The notes below the pieces were generated by a model. It searched no databases. It worked only from the letters and a program-made list of their open reading frames with translations, and was not told the origin of the DNA. Source: Achromobacter xylosoxidans A8 (GTDB taxonomy: Bacteria; Pseudomonadota; Gammaproteobacteria; Burkholderiales; Burkholderiaceae_B). Taken from it: a stretch of 64,000 nucleotides of DNA. Shown here piece after piece: positions 1 through 8,181 of the stretch. The DNA lies in NCBI RefSeq assembly GCF_000165835.1, contig NC_014640.1, positions 3,596,001-3,660,000 on the forward strand, read 5' to 3'. The number at the start of each line of letters is the position of its first letter. Position 1 is the first letter of the stretch. The translations under genes and the position numbers were made by a program.

Positions 1-740
1 TGGGCTTCGTCGCGCCTGCCCTCTACCTGATCGTGGAAACCTACAAACGCCTGCACCTGGTGGGCGGCGTGTCGCACCAATTGATCAACGGACTTTCCAA
101 CACGCTGATCGTGGCCTTCAGCGCCACCATCGTCACCCTGCTATGCGGCCTGATCGTGGCCTGGGCCGGGCGCACCCTGCGCGAAAGCTCGGGCTTCAAT
201 CCCGGCCGCGCCTGCGCGCGCATTGCCAGCCTGGGCTATGCGGTGCCCGGCACGGTGCTGGCCATCGGCCTGCTCACGCCCTTCGTCTGGATCGATACCG
301 CGGTCGCCAAGGTGTTCGGCGGCACCGGCCTGTTCCTGATGGGGTCCATGGGCGCGCTGGTCTGCGCCTACGCGATCCGCTTCCTGGCGATTTCGACCGG
401 GGCGCTGGAAGCCGGCCTGGCCCGCATCCCGCCGTCGCTGGAACAGGCTTCGCGCCTGCTGGGCGAAAGTTCGGCCGGCACGCTGCGCCGCGTCCATCTG
501 CCGCTCTTGCGCCCGGCGCTGGCGGCCAGCGCCCTGCTGGTGTTCGTGGACGCCATGAAGGAACTACCCGCGACGCTGCTGCTGCGACCCATGAATTTCG
601 ACACGCTGGCCACCTGGCTATACGCGGAAGCTGCCCGCGGCACCTATGAAGAAGGCGCCGTCGCGGCCCTGGCCATCGTGCTGGCCGGCCTGTTCCCCGT
701 CATCCTGCTGGCGCGCACCAATCTGAAAATGGGACATTGA
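1..740 (+). CDS. ABC transporter permease, C-terminal part (iron/phosphonate type)
   Basis: The frame is open from the left edge (codons begin at base 3), so the N-terminus lies outside the window. About 245 residues remain, with several hydrophobic membrane segments. A binding-protein-dependent transport EAA-type loop is visible around 'EQASRLLGESSAGTLRRVHL', the site that contacts the ATPase. The sequence resembles the second half of FbpB/SfuB-type permeases for ferric iron or phosphonates. Its stop overlaps the start of the ATPase gene that follows, so the two form one operon. The substrate cannot be decided without the missing binding protein. Confidence 0.85.
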   Translation, partial: GFVAPALYLIVETYKRLHLVGGVSHQLINGLSNTLIVAFSATIVTLLCGLIVAWAGRTLRESSGFNPGRACARIASLGYAVPGTVLAIGLLTPFVWIDTAVAKVFGGTGLFLMGSMGALVCAYAIRFLAISTGALEAGLARIPPSLEQASRLLGESSAGTLRRVHLPLLRPALAASALLVFVDAMKELPATLLLRPMNFDTLATWLYAEAARGTYEEGAVAALAIVLAGLFPVILLARTNLKMGH

Positions 741-1522
741 TCATCGTGCCCGATCTCTTAGAACTCGATCACCTTTCTCTCGCCTACGACACCCCGGCGG
801 GCCTCAAGCCCGTGGTGCAGGACCTGACGCTGGGCCTGCCCGTCGGACATATCGGCTGCCTGCTGGGTGAATCCGGCTGCGGCAAGACCACCGTGCTGCG
901 CGCCATTGCCGGCTTCGAGCCGGTGCGGGCCGGACGCATCCTGCTGGACGGCACGGTCATTTCTTCGCCCACCGTGCAGGTGGCGCCCGAGCATCGCCGC
1001 GTGGGCATGATGTTCCAGGACTATGCGCTGTTTCCGCACTTGTCGGTAGCGCTGAACGTGGCCTTCGGCCTGCGCAAGCTGGCGCGCCCGGAGCGCGCGC
1101 GCCGCGTCGAAGAGATGCTGGAACTGGTGGGTCTGGCGCATGCCGCCAACAGCTATCCCCACGAGATTTCCGGCGGCCAGCAACAGCGCGTGGCGCTGGC
1201 GCGCGCGCTGGCGCCCTCGCCCGACCTGCTGCTGCTGGACGAGCCGTTCTCGAACCTGGACGTGGACACGCGCGAACGCCTGGCCTTCGAAGTGCGCGAC
1301 ATCCTCAAGACCACCGGCCACACGGCCATCCTGGTGACGCACAACCAGGCCGAAGCCTTCGCCATCGCGGACCGCATCGGCGTCATGTCCCAGGGCAGCA
1401 TCGCGCAGTGGGATACGCCCTATAACCTGCACCATCATCCCGCCAGCGACTTCGTGCGCGATTTCATCCGCCGCGAAGCGCTGGAAGAGCGGCGCGAGCA
1501 GGCCTACGCCCGCGGCCGCTGA
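737..1522 (+). CDS. ABC transporter ATP-binding protein (FbpC/PotA class)
   Basis: This is the cytoplasmic ATPase that drives the preceding permease. It has a Walker A motif (GESGCGKTT), the signature ISGGQQQRVALARAL, and Walker B LLLLDEP followed by a D-loop and switch His (VTHNQAEA). TTG at 737 overlaps the permease stop; GTG at 746 is the alternative start. At 261 residues it is about 100 shorter than typical FbpC/PotA proteins. It ends soon after the ABC domain and lacks the C-terminal TOBE regulatory domain that the second such ATPase in this window (62023-63099) has. Iron, phosphonate or polyamine transport are all possible. Confidence 0.88.
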   Translation: MIIVPDLLELDHLSLAYDTPAGLKPVVQDLTLGLPVGHIGCLLGESGCGKTTVLRAIAGFEPVRAGRILLDGTVISSPTVQVAPEHRRVGMMFQDYALFPHLSVALNVAFGLRKLARPERARRVEEMLELVGLAHAANSYPHEISGGQQQRVALARALAPSPDLLLLDEPFSNLDVDTRERLAFEVRDILKTTGHTAILVTHNQAEAFAIADRIGVMSQGSIAQWDTPYNLHHHPASDFVRDFIRREALEERREQAYARGR

Positions 1523-1537
1523 TTCTGCGCCGGCCGC

Positions 1538-2515
1538 TCAGTCGGCCGACAGCTTCACCTTCTGCGACAAGGCCTTGAAGGCCTCGTGCTGGCTTTGGGT
1601 CAGGCGTTCCACTTCCTGCGGCGTGGAACCGTAGGGCATGAAGCCGGCCTGCTCCAGCTTGGTCTTCACTTCCGGCAAGGCCAGCGCCCATTGGAAGGCT
1701 TCGCTCAGGGTCCGGGTCACTTCCGGCGACATCTTCGCCGGGCCATAGACCGCGAACCAGGGATCGACCACGGCGGCTTCATAGCCCAGCTCGGCCAGCG
1801 TCGGCACATCCGGCAAGGCCGGCGCGCGCTTGCTGCCGGTCACCGCCAACGCATGCACCTTGCCCGCCTTGATATGCGGCAGCGACGCCGGCAGATTGTC
1901 GAACATCACCGGCAGATGGCCGCCCAGCAAGTCGTTCAGGCCCTGCGCGCTGCCCTTGTAAGGGATGTGCTGCATGCCGGCGCCGGTCAGCTGGTCGAAC
2001 ATCACGCCCGCCAGGTGCATGGAGGTGCCGGTGCCGGGCGTGCCGAACGAGGTGCCCGGATGCTGCTTGGCGTAGGCCACCAGATCCTTGACGCTATCCA
2101 CCTTCAAGGCCGGACCGACTTCCAGCACCACGGTGGACGCGCCCAGCATGCTGACGCCCGTGAAATCCTTGGTGGGATCGAACGGCATGGACGGGTAGAC
2201 GAAGGGATTCAGGGCGTTCGTGGAAATCGCGCCGAAGCCGATGGTGTAGCCGTCGGGCGCAGCCTTGGCCACCGCGTCCATGCCAATATTGCCGCCTGCT
2301 CCGGGACGGTTCTCAACGATGACCGGCTGGCCCAGCTTTTCAGCCACTTTCTGGCCGGCCGTGCGCGCCACCAGGTCGGTGGTGCCGCCTGCCGTGTAGG
2401 GCACGATGAAGGTGATGGGCTTGGCCGGATAGCCGGCGGCAAGCGCGGCCGATGCGCCCTGGATCAGCGCCAGCGCGGCCAGGCCGCGCAGCGCGTTGAA
2501 TGTATAGCGATGCAT
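1538..2515 (-). CDS. Bug family tripartite tricarboxylate transporter receptor (TctC-like)
   Basis: A periplasmic solute-binding protein of 325 residues. ATG at 2515 is chosen because it gives a clean signal peptide (MHRYTFNALRGLAALALIQG... cut after AALA) followed by YPAKPITFIVPYTAGGTTD, the standard Bug-family N-terminus. The motifs VENRPGAGGNIG and GTSMHLAG are typical. The family binds carboxylates or similar small acids and is greatly expanded in Bordetella and Achromobacter. No TctA/TctB membrane partner lies next to it, so this is an orphan receptor, as is common for the family. It is convergent with the upstream ABC operon, with only 15 bases between the genes. Confidence 0.92.
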   Translation of the reverse strand: MHRYTFNALRGLAALALIQGASAALAAGYPAKPITFIVPYTAGGTTDLVARTAGQKVAEKLGQPVIVENRPGAGGNIGMDAVAKAAPDGYTIGFGAISTNALNPFVYPSMPFDPTKDFTGVSMLGASTVVLEVGPALKVDSVKDLVAYAKQHPGTSFGTPGTGTSMHLAGVMFDQLTGAGMQHIPYKGSAQGLNDLLGGHLPVMFDNLPASLPHIKAGKVHALAVTGSKRAPALPDVPTLAELGYEAAVVDPWFAVYGPAKMSPEVTRTLSEAFQWALALPEVKTKLEQAGFMPYGSTPQEVERLTQSQHEAFKALSQKVKLSAD

Positions 2516-2603
2516 GATGTCTCCATCCCGGTTTGTTGTTGGGTCGGGAGGCGCATCATACCGCCGGCCGCGCCACGCTTGCGCGGCCGGTGTGCGTGCA
2601 ACT

Positions 2604-3509
2604 TCAGGCGCGCGGCTCGGGCAGCGGGATGTACTCGGTCTCGTCGCCCGGCACGATCTGGTCGAAGCGGTTGCGCTGCCAGTCCTGCTTGGCCTGCTCA
2701 ATGCGGTCCTTGTTGCTGGAAACGAAGTTCCACCACACGAAGCGCGGGCCGTCCAGGGGTTCGCCGCCGATCACGGCAAAGCGCGCCGCGGTCTTGGCGC
2801 GGATCTGCACGGGCCGACCGGGCGCGAACACGACCAGGCGGCCGCTTTCGAACTCCTGGCCGTCGATCTCGACCGTGCCTTGGGCCAGATAGGCGGCGCG
2901 CTCTTCGTGCTCGGCCGGCAGCACCGTGGTCGCGCCGGCCTGCAATTGCAGGTCGCCGTAAAACAGCGGCGACAGCGTCTTCACCGAGGACGTCTTGCCG
3001 AACAGCGAACCCGCCACCACCTGGGCGCGCACGCCTTCGCCTTCGACGACCGGCTGTGCATCCAGCCCGTAGTGGGTGAAGCCCGGATCGGTCTCTTCAT
3101 GCTCCTTGGGCAACCCGACCCAGATCTGCAGGCCACAGAGGCGCTGCGCGCCCTGGCGGCTTTCGGGCGAGGAACGTTCCGAGTGCACGATGCCGCGGCC
3201 GGCCGTCATCCAGTTGACCTCGCCGGGCAGGATGGTCTGAGTGTTGCCCGCGCCGTCGCGGTGCACCATGGACCCTTCGTACAGGTAGGTCACGGTGGAC
3301 AGGCCGATATGGGGATGCGGGCGCACGTCTATGCCGGTACCGGGCGCAAACTCGACCGGCCCCATGTGATCCAGGAAGACGAACGGCCCGACGGTGCGGC
3401 GCTGCGCGGACGGGATGGCGCGGCGCACGGAAAAGCCGCCCAGGTCGCTGGTGCGCGGCACCACGACGGATTCAATCTGGCTTTCGCCGGCTTCGGACAA
3501 GGTGGACAT
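2604..3509 (-). CDS. Pirin family protein (301 residues)
   Basis: A bicupin pirin. The N-terminal cupin carries the metal-binding pattern with HPHIGLSTVTYLYEG and GEVNWMTAGRGIVHSE, where three His and one Glu coordinate iron in characterised pirins. The C-terminal cupin follows from about residue 180. Known pirins act as quercetin 2,3-dioxygenases in vitro or as redox-linked regulators; the natural substrate here is unknown. A second, shorter pirin lies directly upstream on the same strand, separated by a strong terminator. The two proteins are related but diverged, so this is not a recent duplication. Confidence 0.9.
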   Translation of the reverse strand: MSTLSEAGESQIESVVVPRTSDLGGFSVRRAIPSAQRRTVGPFVFLDHMGPVEFAPGTGIDVRPHPHIGLSTVTYLYEGSMVHRDGAGNTQTILPGEVNWMTAGRGIVHSERSSPESRQGAQRLCGLQIWVGLPKEHEETDPGFTHYGLDAQPVVEGEGVRAQVVAGSLFGKTSSVKTLSPLFYGDLQLQAGATTVLPAEHEERAAYLAQGTVEIDGQEFESGRLVVFAPGRPVQIRAKTAARFAVIGGEPLDGPRFVWWNFVSSNKDRIEQAKQDWQRNRFDQIVPGDETEYIPLPEPRA

Positions 3510-3564
3510 GATCAGACTCTCCGGGTTGTAGGGCCAATGGCCATCTTAAGGCCTGCCGCTTGCA

Positions 3565-3605
3565 TGGAAAAACAGCGGCGGGCGGGCTTCATCAGCCCGC
3601 CCGCC
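3565..3605 (-). terminator. Rho-independent terminator after the upstream pirin gene
   Basis: A 12-bp perfect stem (3577-3588 paired with 3594-3605, GGCGGGCGGGCT) with a five-base loop. On the minus strand it is followed by TGTTTTT. It ends transcription of the pirin gene at 3614-4312 before the next pirin, so the two are probably separate units or only partly coupled. Confidence 0.8.
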
Positions 3606-3613
3606 CAGGGGCT

Positions 3614-4312
3614 TTACGCCAGGTCGAACACCAGGACTTCGGCATTCTTGCCGCCCGAGAGCTCCACGAGGGTCTCGTCGGTGATGGCCAGAGCATCGCC
3701 AGCCGAAAGCTCGACGCCGTTGACCGTCAGGCTGCCACGGGCCACGTGCACCCAGGCGCGGCGGCCAGCGGCCAGTTCCAGCGCGGCGGACTCGTCGCCA
3801 TCGAACAGGCCGCCGTACAGCCGCGCGTCCTGATGGATCTTCATCGAACCGTCAGCGCCATCCGGCGACACCAGGGCCTGCAACCGGCCGCGCTTCTGCT
3901 CGTCGCTGAAGCTGCGCTCTTCGTACTCCGGCGCGATGCCGGCGACGTCGGGCTCGATCCAGATCTGCAGCATGTGCGTTTCGCGGTCCGACAGCGGGTT
4001 GAACTCCGAGTGCATCACCCCGCGGCCGGCGCTCATGCGCTGCACGTTGCCGGGCTGGATGGTCGAGCCGCTGCCCATGCTGTCCTTGTGGGCGATCGCG
4101 CCGTCCAGCACATAGGTGATGATTTCCATGTCGCGGTGGCCGTGCGTGCCGAAGCCGCGGCCGGCCGCGATGCGGTCGTCATTGATCACGCGCAGGGCGC
4201 CGAAGCCCATGTGGGCCGGGTCGTAGTAGTTGGCAAAGGAAAAGGTGTGAAACGAGTCCAGCCATCCATGGTTGGCGTGACCCCGTTCAGCAGCGCGGCG
4301 AGTGGTAAGCAT
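3614..4312 (-). CDS. Pirin family protein, YhhW-like (232 residues)
   Basis: The start (AAERGHANHGWLDSFHTFSF) and the length closely match E. coli YhhW, a cupin shown to cleave quercetin. The metal site is visible in GTHGHRDMEIITYVLDGAI and the Glu-bearing MSAGRGVMHSEFN. The second cupin half is short, as in YhhW. It is transcribed divergently from the LysR gene at 4493. The 180-base gap between them carries two 17-bp palindromes, so the regulator probably controls this gene. The physiological role is not established; redox or aromatic metabolism is inferred from the family. Confidence 0.92.
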   Translation of the reverse strand: MLTTRRAAERGHANHGWLDSFHTFSFANYYDPAHMGFGALRVINDDRIAAGRGFGTHGHRDMEIITYVLDGAIAHKDSMGSGSTIQPGNVQRMSAGRGVMHSEFNPLSDRETHMLQIWIEPDVAGIAPEYEERSFSDEQKRGRLQALVSPDGADGSMKIHQDARLYGGLFDGDESAALELAAGRRAWVHVARGSLTVNGVELSAGDALAITDETLVELSGGKNAEVLVFDLA

Positions 4313-4323
4313 TGCGGACTCCT

Positions 4324-4340
4324 ATTTCAATAATGTGAAT
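4324..4340. promoter_or_regulatory. Possible LysR operator next to the pirin promoter
   Basis: The near-palindrome ATTTCAATAATGTGAAT lies 12 bases upstream of the pirin start. It shares the outer half-sites with the perfect palindrome at 4457-4473. Both lie between a LysR gene and its divergent neighbour, the usual place for LysR binding sites. The link to the regulator is inferred. Confidence 0.4.
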
Positions 4341-4456
4341 GGTTGTGCAGCCTGCCTTTCGTCACCTCCTTTCGGAGCGAAACCGCTGCACCACCGGCAT
4401 GAGTGATATTGTGCGCGTGCGCCCCCGCCTGTTTGGCGCTATATTTTGACGGAACC

Positions 4457-4473
4457 ATTCAAATTTTTTGAAT
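4457..4473. promoter_or_regulatory. Perfect 17-bp palindrome upstream of the LysR gene
   Basis: ATTCAAA, TTT, TTTGAAT is a perfect inverted repeat with a three-base centre, 20 bases before the LysR start. AT-rich dyads of this kind are typical autoregulatory sites of LysR regulators. It is one of the few AT-rich stretches in this GC-rich region. Confidence 0.5.
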
Positions 4474-4492
4474 ACTCATTCCAGGCACATCC

Positions 4493-5407
4493 ATGCAAGC
4501 CATCACCCCCGAACTGCTGATCCTGGTGGACGCCATCGCGCGCCACGGCAGCTTTGCCAAGGCGGCCCGTGAACTGGGCAAGGTGCCCTCGGCGGTGACC
4601 TACTCCATCCGCAAACTGGAAGACGGGCTGGACGTGCTGCTGTTCGACCGCTCGGGCCACCGCGCGCTGCTGACGCCGGCAGGCGAAACGCTGCTGAAGG
4701 AAGGCCGCCACGTGCTGCAGTCGCTGGACGACCTGGCCTGCCGCGTCAAGCGCATCGCCACGGGCTGGGAAGTGGAACTGCGCATCGCGGTCAGCGCGGT
4801 GCTGCCGTGGCGGCCGTTGTACGACCTGATCGAGGAGTTCCAGGCGCTGGGCAGCGCCACCACGCTGCGCTTTTCCAGCGAGGTGCTGAGTGGCAACTGG
4901 GACGCGTTGACTTCCGGGCGGGCCGATCTGGTCATCGGCGCGGGCGCCGCCGGCGAACCCACCGGCCCGTACCGCTCGCAAGCCATGGGGCAATCGCAAT
5001 TCGGCTTCTGCGTGGCCGCGCACCATCCGCTGGCGTCCCTGCCGCAGCCCCTGAGCCGTGCGGACATCACGCGCTACTGCGCGGTAGTGGTGGCGGATAC
5101 GTCCCGCAACCTGGCGCCGCAGACGCGCGGCATCCTGGCCGAACAGCCCACGCTGGTCATGCCCACCATGCAAGCGAAGATAGACGCCCAGGTGCGCGGC
5201 CTGGGCTGCGGCTACCTGCCGCTGACGCTGGCCGCGCCCTATCTGGCGCAAGGATTGCTGGTGGTATGCGAGACGGACGAAGGCATGTCCCTGACGGAAC
5301 ACCTGACCTACGCCTGGCGCTCCGAGCCCCCCGGCGAAGCCTTGAAATGGTGGCTGCAGAAACTGAAGTCGCCGCGCCTGTGCGAGAGCCTGCTGGGGAT
5401 GGGGTAA
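4493..5407 (+). CDS. LysR family transcriptional regulator
   Basis: 304 residues. The N-terminal winged helix-turn-helix is clear (LVDAIARHGSFAKAARELGKVPSAVTYSIRKLE...), followed by a periplasmic-binding-like effector domain from about residue 90. It is divergent from the YhhW-like pirin and probably regulates it and itself through the dyads between them. The helix-turn-helix reads 'KVPSAVTYSIRKLEDGL', which differs from the usual 'TQPAVSxxI' and resembles the YhaJ/DhaS-like subgroup. The effector is unknown. Confidence 0.92.
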   Translation: MQAITPELLILVDAIARHGSFAKAARELGKVPSAVTYSIRKLEDGLDVLLFDRSGHRALLTPAGETLLKEGRHVLQSLDDLACRVKRIATGWEVELRIAVSAVLPWRPLYDLIEEFQALGSATTLRFSSEVLSGNWDALTSGRADLVIGAGAAGEPTGPYRSQAMGQSQFGFCVAAHHPLASLPQPLSRADITRYCAVVVADTSRNLAPQTRGILAEQPTLVMPTMQAKIDAQVRGLGCGYLPLTLAAPYLAQGLLVVCETDEGMSLTEHLTYAWRSEPPGEALKWWLQKLKSPRLCESLLGMG

Positions 5408-5425
5408 GGCGCGCGGCCGCGCGCC

Positions 5426-6934
5426 CTACTCGTCCTCGATACCCAGCTCGCGCAGCTTGCGCGTGATGGTGTTGCGGCCTATGCCCAGGCGCGAAGCCGC
5501 TTCCACGCGGCGGCCGCGACTGGCGTCCAGCGCGCTTTGCAGCAGGATTTTCTCGAACTGGCGCGTCAGCGTGGCCATGACCGCGGGCTCGCCACGCTCC
5601 AGCCGGTACTGCGCGTCGCGCACCAGGGAATCCTGCCAGTTGCGCGATGAGTCATCACCCGCCGGCGCCGCGGCCTGCACCACGGCACCCACGCCGGCCA
5701 TGGGCGCGGCGGGACGGGCAAGCGCCGGACCTGGCTGTTGCTGATGCTCCATGGCGCGGATTTCCGGCGGCAGGTCGGCGCGCTCCACCGTCTGGCCGGG
5801 CGCCATTACCGTCAGCCAGTGACAGAAGTTCTCCAACTGGCGCACGTTGCCCGGAAAATCGAACTTGGACAGCACGGCCAGGGCTTCCGGCGTCAGGCGC
5901 TTGACCGGCACCCCCAGCGCGCGGGCGCTGGCCGTCAGGAAGTGGCCGGCCAGGGCCGGGATGTCCTCGACCCGTTCGCGCAAAGGCGGCAGGCGCAGCC
6001 GGATCACATTCAGGCGATGGAACAGGTCCTCGCGGAACAGGCCCTGCTCCACGCGCTGCTCCAGCGGCTGGTGGGTAGCAGCAACGATGCGCACGTCGAC
6101 GCGCACCGGCTGCGCACCGCCGACGCGGTAGAAGCTGCCTTCGGCCAGCACGCGCAACAGGCGCGTCTGCAATTCGATCGGCATGTCGCCGATTTCGTCC
6201 AGGAACAGGGTGCCGCCGTGCGCTTCCTCGAAGCGGCCACGGCGCAGGTTGTTGGCGCCGGTGAACGCGCCGCGCTCATGGCCGAACAGCTCGGCCTCCA
6301 GCAGGTCGCGCGGGATGGCTGCCGCGTTCAGCGCCACAAAGGGGCCGCCGGCGCGCACGCCATGGCCATGTAGGGCGCGCGCCACCAGTTCCTTACCGGT
6401 GCCGGACTCGCCCGTGATCAGCACGGTGACCTTGGATTGGGCCAGCCGGCCTATCGCCCGGAACACTTCCTGCATGGCGGTGGACGAGGATTGCGTCATC
6501 ATCCAGCGTTCGTTGTTCTGCGCCGACTCCCCCTGCCCTTCAGGCCCTTCGGGCTGGGCGGACTCCTGCATGGCGCGCTGGATCAGCGCCACCGCCTCGT
6601 TCACATCGAAAGGCTTGGCCAGGTAATCAAAAGCGCCGCCCTGGAAGGCGGACACGGTGCTGTCCAGGTCCGCGAACGCAGTCATCACGATCACGGGCAG
6701 GCCGGGATGGCGTTCCTTCAGCTGGCGCAGCAGTTCCAGGCCATTGCCGCCCGGCATGCGGATATCGGAAACCAGCGCGGCTGGCGTATCCGCGGCCGGC
6801 TTGTCGCGCGACAACGCGTCCAGCACGTCGGCCGATTGGGAAAAGCTGCGGGTGGGCACCCCGGCGCGCGCCAGGGCTTTTTCCAGGACCCAGCGGATGG
6901 CCTGGTCATCGTCGACGATCCATACGGGTTTCAT
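5426..6934 (-). CDS. ntrC: Nitrogen regulation response regulator NtrC (GlnG)
   Basis: 502 residues. The receiver domain has the phosphorylation site Asp57 (VSDIRMPG) and the conserved Lys107. The sigma-54 AAA+ domain has Walker A GESGTGKE at 175-182 and GAFTGA at 222-227, the loop that contacts sigma-54. The C-terminal Fis-type helix-turn-helix (LGIGRNTITRKLRELGI) is intact. When phosphorylated by NtrB under nitrogen limitation it activates glnA and other nitrogen genes. Its start overlaps the ntrB stop by one base (shared A at 6934), so the two are translationally coupled. Confidence 0.97.
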   Translation of the reverse strand: MKPVWIVDDDQAIRWVLEKALARAGVPTRSFSQSADVLDALSRDKPAADTPAALVSDIRMPGGNGLELLRQLKERHPGLPVIVMTAFADLDSTVSAFQGGAFDYLAKPFDVNEAVALIQRAMQESAQPEGPEGQGESAQNNERWMMTQSSSTAMQEVFRAIGRLAQSKVTVLITGESGTGKELVARALHGHGVRAGGPFVALNAAAIPRDLLEAELFGHERGAFTGANNLRRGRFEEAHGGTLFLDEIGDMPIELQTRLLRVLAEGSFYRVGGAQPVRVDVRIVAATHQPLEQRVEQGLFREDLFHRLNVIRLRLPPLRERVEDIPALAGHFLTASARALGVPVKRLTPEALAVLSKFDFPGNVRQLENFCHWLTVMAPGQTVERADLPPEIRAMEHQQQPGPALARPAAPMAGVGAVVQAAAPAGDDSSRNWQDSLVRDAQYRLERGEPAVMATLTRQFEKILLQSALDASRGRRVEAASRLGIGRNTITRKLRELGIEDE

Positions 6935-7998
6935 CAGAGTGCAGGCTCCATCGGAAGGACCAGGCGGAACTCGGTGCGGCCGGGCCGGGATTCAAATTCG
7001 ATGATGCCGCCGTGCTGCTGCACGAAGTCCTGCGCCAGGCTCAGGCCTAGGCCGGTGCCTCCGGCGCGGGCCGTGACCAGCGGATGGAAAATGCGGTCGC
7101 GGATCTGGTCCGGCACGCCGGGACCGTTGTCGATGATGGACAGCTCCAACGCCAGGCGGTGCTGCCGGTGGGCCAGCATCACCTGGCGCGCCACGCGCGT
7201 GCGCAGCGTAATCACGCCGGGTTCGGTCTGCGGTCCCTGCGGCCGCGCCACCAGTTCTTGCGCGGCATTGCGGGCCACATTCAGGACGGCCTGCATCAGG
7301 CGGGCGGCGTCGCCCTTCAGGTCCGGCACCGAGGCGTCGTAGTCGCGCAGCAGCGTGACGTCGTTGCGGAACTCGGCCTGGATCAGCGCGCAGACGCGCT
7401 CGCAGATTTCATGGATATTGACCGGCCGCGCGTTCAGCGGCACACGTTGCGGGCCGCTCAGGCGGTCCACCAGCGCCTGCAGGCGGTCGGCTTCGGAAAT
7501 GATGACCTGGGTGTACTCGGCCAGGGCCGCGCTGGGTAGCTCGGCTTCGAGCAGTTGCGCGGCGCCGCGCAGGCCGCCCAGGGGATTCTTGACTTCATGC
7601 GCCAGATTGCGCAGCAGTTCGCGGTGGGCCTCGATCTCGTCAACCAGCCGGTGGTTGCGGTCGGCCAGCACGCGTTGCTCGATCTCGCGGGTTTCTATCA
7701 GCACGGGCCAGCGCTGGCCCGTCAGTCCGACGGTCGTGACGGAGACTTCCACGGATTCGGCGGCGCGGCGCAACGAGGCCAGTTGCCTGACGTCGGCGTA
7801 GCGTCCGGCAGCGGCGCGGTCGATGGAGGATTGGATGTTTTCCGGACTGTCGAACAGCGTGGCGGCGGATTGGCCGCCCAGTTGCTTGCGCGAGCGGCCG
7901 AACAGGTCTTCGGCGGCCGCATTGGCGTATTCGATATGACCGCGTGCGTTGACCAGGAAAACGGACGTGGCTAGCAAATCGAGAGCTTCTACATTCAT
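6934..7998 (-). CDS. ntrB: Nitrogen regulation sensor histidine kinase/phosphatase NtrB (GlnL)
   Basis: 354 residues, soluble. A PAS domain (about 10-80) is followed by the dimerisation/phosphotransfer helix with His134 in LAHEVKNPLGG. The HATPase domain carries the N box (NVARNAAQEL), the G1 box (DNGPGVPD) and the G2 box (TGLGLSLAQ). In the characterised system PII (GlnB) binds NtrB and switches it from kinase to phosphatase. It lies between glnA and ntrC, as in enterics. A 183-base gap with a strong hairpin separates it from glnA. Confidence 0.97.
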   Translation of the reverse strand: MNVEALDLLATSVFLVNARGHIEYANAAAEDLFGRSRKQLGGQSAATLFDSPENIQSSIDRAAAGRYADVRQLASLRRAAESVEVSVTTVGLTGQRWPVLIETREIEQRVLADRNHRLVDEIEAHRELLRNLAHEVKNPLGGLRGAAQLLEAELPSAALAEYTQVIISEADRLQALVDRLSGPQRVPLNARPVNIHEICERVCALIQAEFRNDVTLLRDYDASVPDLKGDAARLMQAVLNVARNAAQELVARPQGPQTEPGVITLRTRVARQVMLAHRQHRLALELSIIDNGPGVPDQIRDRIFHPLVTARAGGTGLGLSLAQDFVQQHGGIIEFESRPGRTEFRLVLPMEPAL

Positions 7999-8063
7999 TT
8001 TCTACATACCCGAATGTGAGGGGACGGCGGAACGCGACGGCCGCGCCGGAAGCCGGCGCCCTG

Positions 8064-8088
8064 CCCGCCAGGCGCAGCGCCTGGCGGG
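8064..8088. terminator. Hairpin between glnA and ntrB (attenuator-like)
   Basis: CCCGCCAGGCGC, A, GCGCCTGGCGGG is a perfect 12-base inverted repeat around one central base, effectively 11 pairs with a three-base loop. No T-run follows on the minus strand. It lies in the only sizeable gap of the glnA-ntrB-ntrC unit, so it may lower read-through or stabilise the glnA mRNA 3' end rather than act as a full terminator. Confidence 0.6.
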
Positions 8089-8181
8089 TAGCACGTCGAA
8101 CCGCGATCTGGCGGTGCGCTTGCTGCGGGCCCTGGTTTCTGCCTGCAGCATCGCGCCACCTCCAGCTACTGCCTCAAGCCA

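Noticed and set aside
1586..3833. Long plus-strand frames opposite the Bug receptor and pirin genes
   Set aside because: They are antisense shadows with biased composition; the minus-strand genes have signal peptide and cupin motifs.
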